DNA of 54,117 bases. Origin: Bacillota bacterium (GTDB lineage: Bacteria; Bacillota; Sulfobacillia; JAJZIM01). The position numbers were made by a program, and so were the translations under genes. This document shows positions 7,809 to 17,471 of this stretch, in pieces; the first letter of the stretch is position 1; each line of letters begins with the position of its first letter. Where the stretch lies: the NCBI GenBank assembly GCA_021810565.1, contig JAJZIM010000016.1, positions 1 through 54,117 on the forward strand, given 5' to 3'. The notes under the pieces were generated by a model. That model had not been told where the DNA came from. It saw only the letters and a program-made list of their open reading frames with translations, and made no database searches.

Positions 7809-8276
7809 TCACTTGCTGTGCTTGTCGGCCACCTTGGAGGCGCCGTAGGATTCGGGCTTGATCTTGGCGTCGAAGCCGCTGCCCACCACCATGCCCACGA
7901 TCTCGCGGATCAGCTCGCGGGTCTCCCCCGACTGGCCGATGTCCAGGTGGATCTCCACGTTCAGGTCGGAGCCGTTGGCGGACAGCAGCTCGGCCAGTCG
8001 GCTCGCCACCTCCAGGCTTCGGGACGCCTCGTGGTAGATCCGCTGGCGCAAGCTGTACATCCGCCGCTGGTGATGGCGCTGGTAGTAGTAGCGGGCGCCC
8101 TTGCCGACCCGGTGGATCACCACGGCGGTGACGAAGCACAGGTCGTCCCGGGTGTGGGAGTCGCTGCCGATGATCAGCTTGTACCCGGCCTCAGGATCCG
8201 CGGCCACGAAAGCCAGGATGTCTTGGAACATGGTGTTGAGGGACATCTCGCCCCGGGTGGGACTGATGAAATTCAT
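7809..8276 (-). CDS. YkuK-like RNase H-fold protein (DUF458)
   Basis: A 155-residue protein of the DUF458/YkuK family, predicted to have a ribonuclease H-like fold of unknown substrate. Acidic and histidine residues in IIGSDSHT, the HLDIGQSGETRELIREIVGMV region and the C-terminal YGASKVADKHSK are the family hallmarks. The ATG (8276) overlaps the ksgA stop by ATGA and has GGGAGGTAG upstream, so the two are translationally coupled. Co-expression with the rRNA dimethyltransferase hints at an RNA-related role, but that is inference. The open frame extends far upstream only because it shadows ksgA. Confidence 0.82.
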   Translation of the reverse strand: MNFISPTRGEMSLNTMFQDILAFVAADPEAGYKLIIGSDSHTRDDLCFVTAVVIHRVGKGARYYYQRHHQRRMYSLRQRIYHEASRSLEVASRLAELLSANGSDLNVEIHLDIGQSGETRELIREIVGMVVGSGFDAKIKPESYGASKVADKHSK

Positions 8277-9127
8277 CCCGGGTCTACCTCCCGTCGGGAA
8301 AGGGCTGCGGCCAGCATGGCGAACTCCTCCAGGGTCAACGTCTCCCCCCGGCGTTCCCCGTCGATGGCGGCGGCGGCGAGCAGGGAGCGCACCTTTTCCG
8401 CCGGGAGGGAGAGACCCTGGGCCAGGGCGGTGCGCAGCGTCTTGCGCCGGTGTCCGAAGGCGGCCCGGACCACCGCGAAGAGCGCCGCCTCGTCCACCGC
8501 GACGGGCGGCACCGGACGGCGAGTCAAGCGCACCACGGCCGAGGCCACCTCCGGCCGCGGATAGAAGGCGCCGGGGGAGACCCGGGCGATGATTTCTCCC
8601 GTGGCGTGGTACGCCACGCGCACGGACAGGCTGCCGTAGTCCGCCTGTCCGGGACGGGCCAGCAAGCGATGGGCCACCTCCTGCTGCACCAGGAGCACCA
8701 GCAGCGGGAAGCGGTCCGCCAGGAGGCGCCCCAAAAGCGGGGAGATCAGGTAGTAGGGCAGGTTGGAAACCACCTTGGTGCGCTCCGGGGCCAGGTGCTC
8801 GCTCCACGGCCAAGTCAGGATGTCCGCCTGCACCGGGTGCACCTGGGGATAGGCGGCGGTGGTCTCGGCCAACACGCCCATCAGGCGCGGATCCAGCTCC
8901 ACGGCCCAGACCCGGGCGCCCGCCTGGGCCAGGGCCACGGTCAGGGCTCCGGGTCCCGGCCCCACCTCCAGCACCTCATCCCCGGGGGCGATCTGGGCCG
9001 CCCGAGGGATCTTGCGCAGGATGTTCTCGTCGATGAGGAAGTTCTGGCCCCAACGCCGGCGAGGCGTGACACCATGCCGCCTCAAGAGTTCATGCAACAC
9101 CGAGGGAGAGGTCAGCTTACCGGACAA
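8273..9127 (-). CDS. ksgA: 16S rRNA (adenine1518/1519-N6)-dimethyltransferase
   Basis: A 284-residue S-adenosylmethionine-dependent enzyme that dimethylates the two adjacent adenines of helix 45 in 16S rRNA, a late 30S maturation step. Motifs are GQNFLIDENIL at the N-terminus, the SAM loop LEVGPGPGALT, ELD for ribose binding and the catalytic NLPYYLISPLL. Length fits KsgA. I chose TTG 9127, which has GGAAGGAT 6 bases upstream and lies just after a consensus promoter. The open frame continues upstream through the promoter and the next gene and cannot be coding there. The stop overlaps the ykuK start. Confidence 0.93.
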   Translation of the reverse strand: MSGKLTSPSVLHELLRRHGVTPRRRWGQNFLIDENILRKIPRAAQIAPGDEVLEVGPGPGALTVALAQAGARVWAVELDPRLMGVLAETTAAYPQVHPVQADILTWPWSEHLAPERTKVVSNLPYYLISPLLGRLLADRFPLLVLLVQQEVAHRLLARPGQADYGSLSVRVAYHATGEIIARVSPGAFYPRPEVASAVVRLTRRPVPPVAVDEAALFAVVRAAFGHRRKTLRTALAQGLSLPAEKVRSLLAAAAIDGERRGETLTLEEFAMLAAALSRREVDPG

Positions 9128-9160
9128 GAGCAGATCCTTCCGCGGAGCATCGTTGCCTCG

Positions 9161-9189
9161 ATTATACGCCCGGCGCGCTCCCCGGTCAA
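9161..9189 (-). promoter_or_regulatory. Promoter of ksgA-ykuK
   Basis: Minus strand: -35 TTGACC (9189-9184), a 17-base spacer, perfect -10 TATAAT (9166-9161). Predicted start is about 26 bases before the ksgA TTG. Confidence 0.75.
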
Positions 9190-9210
9190 TCGAGGTCCCG
9201 GCCGGACAGG

Positions 9211-9245
9211 GAAAGGCCGCCGGCGAAAGTGTCCCGCCGACGGCC
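9211..9245 (-). terminator. Terminator after the 3D-domain gene
   Basis: Minus strand: GGCCGTCGGCG pairs with CGCCGGCGGCC (one G-U pair), loop GGACACTTT, followed by TTTCCC. It separates the 3D gene from the ksgA promoter. Confidence 0.6.
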
Positions 9246-9258
9246 TCGCTCCCGCGCC

Positions 9259-10143
9259 CTAGCCCCAGCTCAGCACGTACACCCGCATCTCGCGCACCCC
9301 CCAGTCCAGGGCCTGCTGCTCCGAGTCGAAGCACAGGTCGATGCGGTTCCCCACGATGGCGCCGCCGGTGTCGGCGGCCAAGGCGTAGCCGTAGCCGGGG
9401 ATGTACAACCGACTGCCCAGGGGGATCACCGAGGGGTCCACGGCGACGATGCCGAAGGTGGCGCGCACGCCGGTGGCGGTGTAGCCATTGGACCAGGTCG
9501 GGCTCGGATAGTAGCCTGTGGAGAGCATGTTCAGAGCCTTGCTGAAGCGCAAGGGCGAGCCGCCGCGGTACAGGACGTGCAGCGTGCCGACGGCCAGCAC
9601 GGCGTTTACCGGGGGCCTGAGCACCCGCTGGGAGAGGATCTGGCTGGCCGCGGCCTTGCCGTTCACGTAGGTGGTGACGATGCGCTCCAGGGCCAGGCCG
9701 TCCTGGCCGTAGGAGACGGGGTGGGAGAAGCCGGCGAAGAGGCTGGGGTCGCTCTGGGTGGTGGTCTGGTAGGGCAGGGGCACCCGGCGGTTGGTGACCA
9801 GCTTTTGCACCTGGGTGATGTGCACTGCGGCGTCCGCCACCAGGGTCGTTCCGGGAGCGGGAGCGATGCGGTCCAGGGGCGAGGGGGCGAAGCCCCACTC
9901 GGCCAGGGTGCCGGACACCGTGGGAGCCGTGGTCCAGCGGCCCAGGCGCTGACCGGCCAGGTCCAGCACCACCGGACGAGCGCCCGCGGCCACCGGCCAC
10001 ACCCCGGGGCGCAGGGCCTCCTGGGGTCCGGAAGCCTGGGTCTTCGCCCCCGTGCGGTTCGTCTTGCCGACCGCGGCCGCCCCCGCCGCCGCCGCGGCGG
10101 CGAGGACCAGGACCACGGCCAGCACACTGATGGTCTTCTGCAT
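9259..10143 (-). CDS. Secreted G5/3D-domain muralytic protein (YabE/Rpf-like)
   Basis: A 294-residue exported protein. A signal peptide or anchor covers about 1-25. A DUF348/G5-like beta region lies at about 55-195. A C-terminal 3D domain (about 205-294) carries STGYYP, GIVAVDPSVIPLGSRLYIPGYG and AADTGGAIVGNRIDL, with the three conserved Asp residues that give the domain its name. In Firmicutes these Sps/YabE proteins replace Rpf as peptidoglycan hydrolases in growth resumption or spore germination. The start is well supported by AAGGAGG. In Bacillus yabE lies between tatD (yabD) and rnmV/ksgA. Here the same order holds but rnmV is missing. Confidence 0.88.
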   Translation of the reverse strand: MQKTISVLAVVLVLAAAAAAGAAAVGKTNRTGAKTQASGPQEALRPGVWPVAAGARPVVLDLAGQRLGRWTTAPTVSGTLAEWGFAPSPLDRIAPAPGTTLVADAAVHITQVQKLVTNRRVPLPYQTTTQSDPSLFAGFSHPVSYGQDGLALERIVTTYVNGKAAASQILSQRVLRPPVNAVLAVGTLHVLYRGGSPLRFSKALNMLSTGYYPSPTWSNGYTATGVRATFGIVAVDPSVIPLGSRLYIPGYGYALAADTGGAIVGNRIDLCFDSEQQALDWGVREMRVYVLSWG

Positions 10144-10185
10144 GCGGCCTCCTTCTGAGGACCCGTTTCAAAAACGGCCGCACCC

Positions 10186-10215
10186 ATCCTATCAGCCGGC
10201 AACCTAACTTGTCAA
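10186..10215 (-). promoter_or_regulatory. Promoter of the 3D-domain gene
   Basis: Minus strand: consensus -35 TTGACA (10215-10210, overlapping the tatD stop), an 18-base spacer, -10 TAGGAT (10191-10186). Confidence 0.5.
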
Positions 10216-10991
10216 AGGAGATGCGGCAACCTGAAAAGGCGTGCGGCGTTGCTGGTGGTCCTGGAAGCCGTCTCTTCCGGGCTGATACCCCGTAGGGTAG
10301 CCAGACGGTCTCTAACGAACGTAATGAAGGCCGGCTCGTTGCGCCGGCCCCGTAGGGGCACGGGGGTTAGATAGGGGGCGTCGGTCTCGAGCAGCGTCCG
10401 GTCCAGGGGGGTCCAGCGGGCCACCTCCCGCAATTCCTGGGCCCGGGGGAAGGTGAGCATGCCGCCCAACCCGAGGTGCAATCCCAGGTCCAACAAGGCC
10501 CCGGCGAAGGCGAGGTCGCCGGTGAAGGCGTGGACCACGCCCCCTGCGGCAGGCAGGCCCTCCCGGCGCAGGATGGCCAGAAAGTCCGCCGCCGCATCCC
10601 GGTGGTGCAGGAGCACGGGCAGGTTCAGGCGGCGGGCCAGGGAGAGCTGACCGGCCAGGGCCTCCCGCTGGAGCTCCCGCGGGGCCAGGTCGTAGTGGTA
10701 GTCCAGGCCGATCTCCCCGATGGCCACCACCTCCGGGGCGCGGGCCAGCTCGGCCAACTCGCCTGCCGTGTGCCGCCAGGCGGCGGCTTCGTGGGGGTGC
10801 ATCCCGACGCCGGCCCGGAACAACTCGTCGGCGCGGGAAAGGGCTACGGCGCGTCGGGAGGAGTCCAGATCCGCGCCGGGGTTCAAAAGCACTCCCAGCC
10901 CGGCCTGCCGGGCGCGCTCCACCACCTGGGGCAGGTCCGCGGCGAAGGCGGGCAGGTCCAGGTGGCAATGGGTGTCGGCCAGGGGGGTCAC
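10212..10991 (-). CDS. tatD: TatD family DNase/metal-dependent hydrolase
   Basis: A 259-residue TIM-barrel hydrolase of the TatD/YcfH (YabD) family, a 3'-5' DNA exonuclease in characterised members. Metal ligands: HCHLD at the N-terminus, EIGLDYH, HHRDA, HAFTG and TDAPYLTP near the C-terminus. GTG start four bases after the metG stop with no separate ribosome site, so it is probably translationally coupled to metG. The metG-tatD pairing is conserved in Firmicutes. Confidence 0.92.
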   Translation of the reverse strand: MTPLADTHCHLDLPAFAADLPQVVERARQAGLGVLLNPGADLDSSRRAVALSRADELFRAGVGMHPHEAAAWRHTAGELAELARAPEVVAIGEIGLDYHYDLAPRELQREALAGQLSLARRLNLPVLLHHRDAAADFLAILRREGLPAAGGVVHAFTGDLAFAGALLDLGLHLGLGGMLTFPRAQELREVARWTPLDRTLLETDAPYLTPVPLRGRRNEPAFITFVRDRLATLRGISPEETASRTTSNAARLFRLPHLL

Positions 10992-10995
10992 CGGG

Positions 10996-12867
<1,872 letters not shown>

Positions 12868-12904
12868 TAAATCTCCTCCTGTCGCGCTTTCGGCTGACAG
12901 CGCC

Positions 12905-12932
12905 ATTATAGCGCCCGGCGGGCCAAAGGCAA
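12905..12932 (-). promoter_or_regulatory. Likely promoter of metG-tatD
   Basis: Minus strand: perfect -10 TATAAT (12910-12905) with a weak -35 TTGCCT (12932-12927) at 16 bases. Predicted leader is about 30 nt, with no sign of a T-box. Confidence 0.5.
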
Positions 12933-13090
12933 AGGGGCAGCCGGATGGTTCCGTGCCACTTTGGGGACAATTTATTCCAGCGGCAGGAGATCCGCCAAAC
13001 AATCGCGAAGGAAATCGGTCCACGGACAAAAACCGACCGCAACCGTGCGAAGAGATTTGCCGAAAACACAATTACCCGGAAGGAAGTTAA

Positions 13091-13993
13091 ATGACCAAGA
13101 GAGGCTTTACACTGCTGATCGTTCCCCATGCCGGGGCCCAGGCGCGGCGGCTGCTGGTGCAGCCGCGCGCTATGTTGGCCTTGGGGATCACCGTGCTCCT
13201 GTTTGTGGGCGGACTGGTCTATCTGGGCCTGCTCTACCGGGCCGTATCCCAGAAAGCCGCCGAGCTTGAGGCCCTGAAGGCGGCCAACCGCCACCAGGCG
13301 GCGCAGCTGGCGCATCTGCACCGCGAGGCTCAGTCCATCGCCGGCACGGTGCAGCACTTGAAGGCCCAAGAGGGAGAGATCAGCACCCTGCTGCGCCAGC
13401 AGAAGCAGGGGCTGCCCATCGGGCCCTTCGTGCCGGCCCAGGGCAGCCTGCCGGTGCTGTCCCGGGGCGGCATCAGCCGCACCCGGGACCTGGAGCTGAC
13501 CCTGGCCTCCCTGCGCCAGACCCTGCCCCAGGCGGAGCAGGCCGCCCGCGCGCTGCACGGAACGCTCCTGAGCGACGCCAGCTTCCTGCGGTCGGTGCCT
13601 TCCATTTGGCCGACCCAGGGGGTGATCACCTCGCCCTTCGGCTGGCGCAACTCGCCGCTGGGCTGGGGCCGGGAATTCCACGAGGGGGTGGACATCGGGG
13701 CACCGCTGGGCACGCCCATCGTGGCCACGGCCTACGGCACCGTGGAGCACGCCGGGTGGGAGACCGGCTACGGCAACGTGGTGGAGCTGGCCGACGGCAA
13801 CGGCTTCTCCACCCTCTACGCCCACATGTCCAGCATCGGCGTGCGGGTGGGCCAGCAGGTCACGCGGGGCCAGGTCATCGGCTACGTGGGAGACACCGGC
13901 TGGTCCACGGGTCCCCACGTGCATTACCAGGTGATGTACCACGGGACGCCGATGAACCCGGCCCCCTATCTGGACCTGAGTCGACGAATCTGA
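13091..13993 (+). CDS. M23 family metallopeptidase
   Basis: A 300-residue membrane-anchored peptidoglycan endopeptidase. A transmembrane segment lies at about 27-48, then a short coiled coil (about 50-105), then a C-terminal LytM/M23 domain starting at SIWPTQGVITSPFGWR. Zinc motifs FHEGVDIG and HVHY plus YAHMS are present, so it should be active. The ATG is preceded by GGAAGGAAG. It lies 10 bases upstream of a bactofilin gene. M23 plus bactofilin pairs recur in many bacteria and link a cytoskeletal scaffold to local wall cutting. Confidence 0.9.
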   Translation: MTKRGFTLLIVPHAGAQARRLLVQPRAMLALGITVLLFVGGLVYLGLLYRAVSQKAAELEALKAANRHQAAQLAHLHREAQSIAGTVQHLKAQEGEISTLLRQQKQGLPIGPFVPAQGSLPVLSRGGISRTRDLELTLASLRQTLPQAEQAARALHGTLLSDASFLRSVPSIWPTQGVITSPFGWRNSPLGWGREFHEGVDIGAPLGTPIVATAYGTVEHAGWETGYGNVVELADGNGFSTLYAHMSSIGVRVGQQVTRGQVIGYVGDTGWSTGPHVHYQVMYHGTPMNPAPYLDLSRRI

Positions 13994-14003
13994 GGGGGAG
14001 GCG

Positions 14004-14390
14004 ATGGGGATGTTCGGCAGAAAGCGGCTGCACACGGTGGACACCGTCATCGGCAAGGAGTGCGCGGTGGAGGGCGACCTCACCGGCGGCATGTCCATGC
14101 GGGTGGACGGGCGGGTGAGCGGGAGCATCCGGCTGGAGGGCGACCTGTTCATCGGCGAGGGCGCCCAGGTGCGGGCCAGGATCCAAGCCCGCAACGTCTT
14201 CGTGGCGGGGGAGGTGACCGGCGACGTGGAGGCGGGGGGCGAGCTGGAACTGGCCCCCAGCGGCAAGGTCTACGGGGACGTGGTGGTGGCCAAGCTGGCG
14301 GTGGCCGACGGGGCGATGCTGCAGGGCAATTGCCGCATGTCCCAGCGGGAGGTGGTCGCCGGCGTGGCGCACCCCAGCGGCCAGGACTAA
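14004..14390 (+). CDS. Bactofilin (polymer-forming cytoskeletal protein)
   Basis: 128 residues. A right-handed beta-helix with repeating short strands rich in G and V (VDTVIGKECAVEGDL, then VRVSGSIRLEGDL-like turns) is the bactofilin signature. Bactofilins self-assemble without nucleotide into filaments that recruit wall enzymes. The start may be ATG 14004 or, with better spacing from GGGGGAGG, ATG 14010. Directly downstream of an M23 peptidase and probably co-transcribed, so a shape-determining pair is likely. Confidence 0.9.
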   Translation: MGMFGRKRLHTVDTVIGKECAVEGDLTGGMSMRVDGRVSGSIRLEGDLFIGEGAQVRARIQARNVFVAGEVTGDVEAGGELELAPSGKVYGDVVVAKLAVADGAMLQGNCRMSQREVVAGVAHPSGQD

Positions 14391-14488
14391 GGCTGGGACG
14401 GCTCCTTTCCGGCCCCTCCCGGAAGGGGAAAGGGAAAGCGGCGGCGAACACAAACATAGGAACGCTGCCGCGGAAAGGGGCCGGGAAC

Positions 14489-15790
14489 TTGCAGGTGCGG
14501 GTGTGGCGCGAGCTGGCGGAGGCGGAGCGCACGGCGGTGCTTCGCCGTTCGGAGGTGGATATCGCCTCCCACTGGGAACTGGTGCGGGAAGTGGTGGAGC
14601 GGGTGCGCCGGGAGGGGGATGCCGCCCTCTTGGAATATACCCGCCGCTGGGACGGGGTGGACCTGACGGGGGTGCCCCTGCGGGTTGGGCCGGAGGAGAT
14701 CCGCGCCGCCTACGAGGGTTTGGACCGGGAATTGCGGGACACCCTGCGCCTGGCCGCGCGCAACATCGAGGCTTTTCACCGGGCGCAAATGCCCGTTCCC
14801 CTGTGGTTTTTGCCCGAGGAGCACGGCGTGCTGGTGGGGGAGAAGGTGTCCCCCATCCCCGACGTGGCCCTGTACGTGCCGCGGGGCAAGGGCAGCTTCC
14901 CCTCGGTGCTCCTGATGCTGGCGATCCCGGCCCGGGTGGCGGGAGTGGAGCGGGTGGTGGTGCTGACGCCCCCCAACCCGCAGGGCGGGGTGGATCCGGC
15001 GGTGCTGGCGGCCGCCCACCTGACCGGGGTGACGGAGCTGTACCGGGTGGGGGGCATCCAGGCGGTGGCCGCCGTGGCCTTCGGCACCGAGAGCGTGCCG
15101 CGCTGCGGCAAGATCCTGGGCCCGGGCAGCGGCTACGTCACCGCCGCCAAGCGCTACCTGTTCGGACAGCTGGACGTGGGGGTGCCGGCGGGGCCCAGCG
15201 AGGCGGTCATCCTGGCCGACGAGACGGTCGACCCGGCGGTGGCCGCCCTGGATCTGTGCATCGAGGCCGAGCACGGCCCCGACTCCGCCGCCCTGCTGGT
15301 TACCCCCTCCCGGGAGCTGGCCCGCTCGGTCGGCCGGGAGGTGGATCGCCTGGTGGAGAATCTTTCCCCCTATCGGCGGGGGTTCGTGGAGGCGGTGCTG
15401 GGCGGCGCCCGGGGCGGGGCGATCTTGACCGAGGACCTGGACGCGGCGGTGGAGTTCGTCAACGCCTTCGCTCCCGAGCACATGGAGGTGCTGGTGCGCG
15501 ACCCCTGGGAACTCTTGCCGCGGCTGCACCACGCCGGGGAGATCCTGCTGGGGGAGCACACCCCCATCACCCTGGCGAACTTCCTTTTGGGGCCCAACGC
15601 CATCCTGCCCACGGGCGGCTTCGCGCGCACCTACTCGGCCCTGTCGGTGCACGACTTTCTCAAGCGCTCCTCGGTGGCCTACGTTTCCGCCCAGGGGTTT
15701 GCGCACCTTGGTCCCCACGCCCGGCGCTTCGCGGCGGCGGAGGGCTTCGAGGCGCACGCCCGGGCGGTGGAGGGGAGGACAAAACCATGA
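14489..15790 (+). CDS. HisD-superfamily dehydrogenase (divergent, possibly not histidinol dehydrogenase)
   Basis: A 433-residue member of the histidinol dehydrogenase family, with the scaffold motifs GGIQAVAAVAFGTESVP, GPGSGYVTAAKR, AGPSE, AEHGPDS, APEHMEV and LPTGG. By alignment from memory with E. coli HisD, H262 and H419 (here H423) of the zinc site and the catalytic Glu-His pair in APEH are kept. The ligand Gln259 is Glu259, the ligand Asp360 is Asn364, and the histidinol-contacting His367 is Ala371. These changes suggest a different substrate. TTG 14489 is the most likely start. It overlaps a HisB-like gene, then a HAD phosphatase, forming a tight trio. A degenerate true HisD is the alternative. 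Confidence 0.8.
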   Translation: MQVRVWRELAEAERTAVLRRSEVDIASHWELVREVVERVRREGDAALLEYTRRWDGVDLTGVPLRVGPEEIRAAYEGLDRELRDTLRLAARNIEAFHRAQMPVPLWFLPEEHGVLVGEKVSPIPDVALYVPRGKGSFPSVLLMLAIPARVAGVERVVVLTPPNPQGGVDPAVLAAAHLTGVTELYRVGGIQAVAAVAFGTESVPRCGKILGPGSGYVTAAKRYLFGQLDVGVPAGPSEAVILADETVDPAVAALDLCIEAEHGPDSAALLVTPSRELARSVGREVDRLVENLSPYRRGFVEAVLGGARGGAILTEDLDAAVEFVNAFAPEHMEVLVRDPWELLPRLHHAGEILLGEHTPITLANFLLGPNAILPTGGFARTYSALSVHDFLKRSSVAYVSAQGFAHLGPHARRFAAAEGFEAHARAVEGRTKP

Positions 15791-16425
15791 TGAGCGAGGG
15801 TCTGGTGCGGGTCAGCCGACGGACCACCGAGTCCGAGATCGAGGTGGCCCTGAACCTGGGGCCGCGGGATCCCAAGCTGCGCGACAGGATCGAGACGCCC
15901 CTGCCCTTCTTCAACCACCTTTTGGAGCACATCGCCTGGCGCGCCGAGGTCAACCTGGAGGTGGCGGTGCGCTTGACTTCCTTCCAGCTGGCCCACGTGG
16001 TCCTGGAGGACGTGGGGGATGCCTTGGGCCGGGCCGTGGCCACCTACCTGGCCCGCACCCGGGAGCACGGCGCCGTGGGCTACGGTTGGGCCCTGAGCAC
16101 CATCGACGAGGCCTTGTCCCGGGTGGTGGTGAGCTTCGAGGGCCGTGCCCTCCTGGCCATGGACCACCAGGTGGGGCTGCCGGAGCGGGTGGAGGGGATG
16201 CAGTCGGAGGACATCGCCGCCTTCTTCGAGGGTTTCGTGCAGGGCGGCGGCTGCACCCTGCACGCCGACGTCCTGAAGGGCAAGAACGGCCACCACATGT
16301 GGGAGAGCCTCTTTCGCGCCTTGGGGGAGAGCCTGGGGGCGGCCATGGCCCGCCGGCCGTGGCGGGAGGGCATCACGCCGGGGGTGGCGGGTCCCCGGGA
16401 GCTCGAGGTGGACGTCCAGCTTTGA
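15787..16425 (+). CDS. HisB-like imidazoleglycerol-phosphate dehydratase homologue (divergent)
   Basis: A 212-residue protein of the IGP dehydratase fold, which uses two Mn ions in the canonical enzyme. It keeps His44 (of FFNHLLEH), His70 and Glu74 of the first metal motif and the whole second motif HHMWE (H169, H170, E173), plus TLH. The second His of the first HHxxE motif is Val71, and the canonical DH before the first helix is NH. One of eight ligands is therefore missing. The ATG overlaps the HisD-like stop (ATGATG) with GGGGAGGA upstream. Its 3' end overlaps the HAD gene. It could be a functional but variant IGPD, or an enzyme on another substrate acting with its two neighbours. Confidence 0.78.
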   Translation: MMSEGLVRVSRRTTESEIEVALNLGPRDPKLRDRIETPLPFFNHLLEHIAWRAEVNLEVAVRLTSFQLAHVVLEDVGDALGRAVATYLARTREHGAVGYGWALSTIDEALSRVVVSFEGRALLAMDHQVGLPERVEGMQSEDIAAFFEGFVQGGGCTLHADVLKGKNGHHMWESLFRALGESLGAAMARRPWREGITPGVAGPRELEVDVQL

Positions 16426-17471
16426 TCCGGGGGGTGCGCCGGGTGGTGTTGGACCTGGACGGGGTGCTCACCAGCGAGGAGCGCTACTGGGAGGCCGCGG
16501 TGCTCACGGTGTGGGAGCTGGTGGCCTCCCCCCGCTACCTGGGCCTTGGGCGGGGCTTTCGGCCCGATCCGCCGCCCGCCCAGGTGGCCGGCCTTCGCCG
16601 GCGGTTCCTGGAGGAGGGCCGGGTGCTGCGGGCGGTGAAGGCCGGCGGCGTCAACAGCAACTGGGACCTGGCCTACGTCCTGGCGGCCTTCCAGCTGGCG
16701 GCGGCGGGGGCGGGGCCGGATTGGTCCCCCGAGGGACTGGCCAAGCTGGGACGCCGCTGGGGGCGGGGCCCCGCCACGGGCTTGGCGACGCGTTTTCGCA
16801 AGGAGCCGACCGAGCCGCTGCACGCCTACCTGACCCGGGAACTGGACTTCCCCTGCCGGCCGGGGGATCCCCTGGAGACCTGGTGCCGGGGGGTGTTCCA
16901 GGAGTGGTACCTGGGAGACGCCCTCTTTGAGCAAACCTACGGTCGTCCACCCTCCCAGCCCGGCAAGGAGGGCCTCCTCCGGCGGGAGCGGCTGCTCTTG
17001 AGTCCCCCCGAGGCCCGGCGGGTGCTGGAGGAGGTGGCCCGGGGCCGGGTGCTGGGCATCGCCACGGGGCGTCCGGCCCTGGAGGCGCGCCGCCCCCTGG
17101 AGGAGGCGGGGCTTTGGGAGCTCTTCGCTCCCGAGGCGGTGGTGACCCACGACGCGGTGGCCGCGGCGGAGGCGGCGGCGGGCCTTGCTCCCGGCGCTTT
17201 GGGCAAGCCCCACCCCTACCCCTTCCTGAAGGCCTTCCTGGGCCGGGACTTCCCCGACGCGCAGATCCTGGCGGGGCGGCTGGATGAGGCCGCCAAGCTG
17301 GGATGGCTGGCGGTGGGGGACTCGCCGGCGGATCTCGTTGCCGCCCGGCGGGGCGGCTTTCCCCTGGTGGTGGTGGGGCAAGGCTTCGGGAACTGGCCCC
17401 CGGGTCCTCCCCCCGCGGCGGCGCTGGAGGACCTCACCGGATTGCCACAGCTTTTGGAATGCGCCAGCTGA
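16422..17471 (+). CDS. HAD superfamily hydrolase (phosphatase-like)
   Basis: A 349-residue HAD-fold protein. Motif I is VVLDLDGVLT (nucleophile D11, acid D13), motif II IATGRP, motif III the Lys in GKPHPYPF and motif IV VGDSPAD, all intact. A large cap insert of about 180 residues lies between motifs I and II and includes NSNWDLAYVLAAF. The substrate is unknown. TTG 16422 overlaps the HisB-like stop (TTGA). GTG 16434 is an alternative. The 3' end overlaps ispE by 13 bases. In the histidine pathway the phosphatase can be a HAD protein (N-terminal half of E. coli HisB), which makes the HisD-like/HisB-like/HAD grouping notable. Confidence 0.8.
   Translation: MIRGVRRVVLDLDGVLTSEERYWEAAVLTVWELVASPRYLGLGRGFRPDPPPAQVAGLRRRFLEEGRVLRAVKAGGVNSNWDLAYVLAAFQLAAAGAGPDWSPEGLAKLGRRWGRGPATGLATRFRKEPTEPLHAYLTRELDFPCRPGDPLETWCRGVFQEWYLGDALFEQTYGRPPSQPGKEGLLRRERLLLSPPEARRVLEEVARGRVLGIATGRPALEARRPLEEAGLWELFAPEAVVTHDAVAAAEAAAGLAPGALGKPHPYPFLKAFLGRDFPDAQILAGRLDEAAKLGWLAVGDSPADLVAARRGGFPLVVVGQGFGNWPPGPPPAAALEDLTGLPQLLECAS

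Noticed and set aside
12868-13090. T-box leader upstream of metG
   Set aside because: The predicted leader is only about 30 nt and lacks the T-box sequence and specifier stem.
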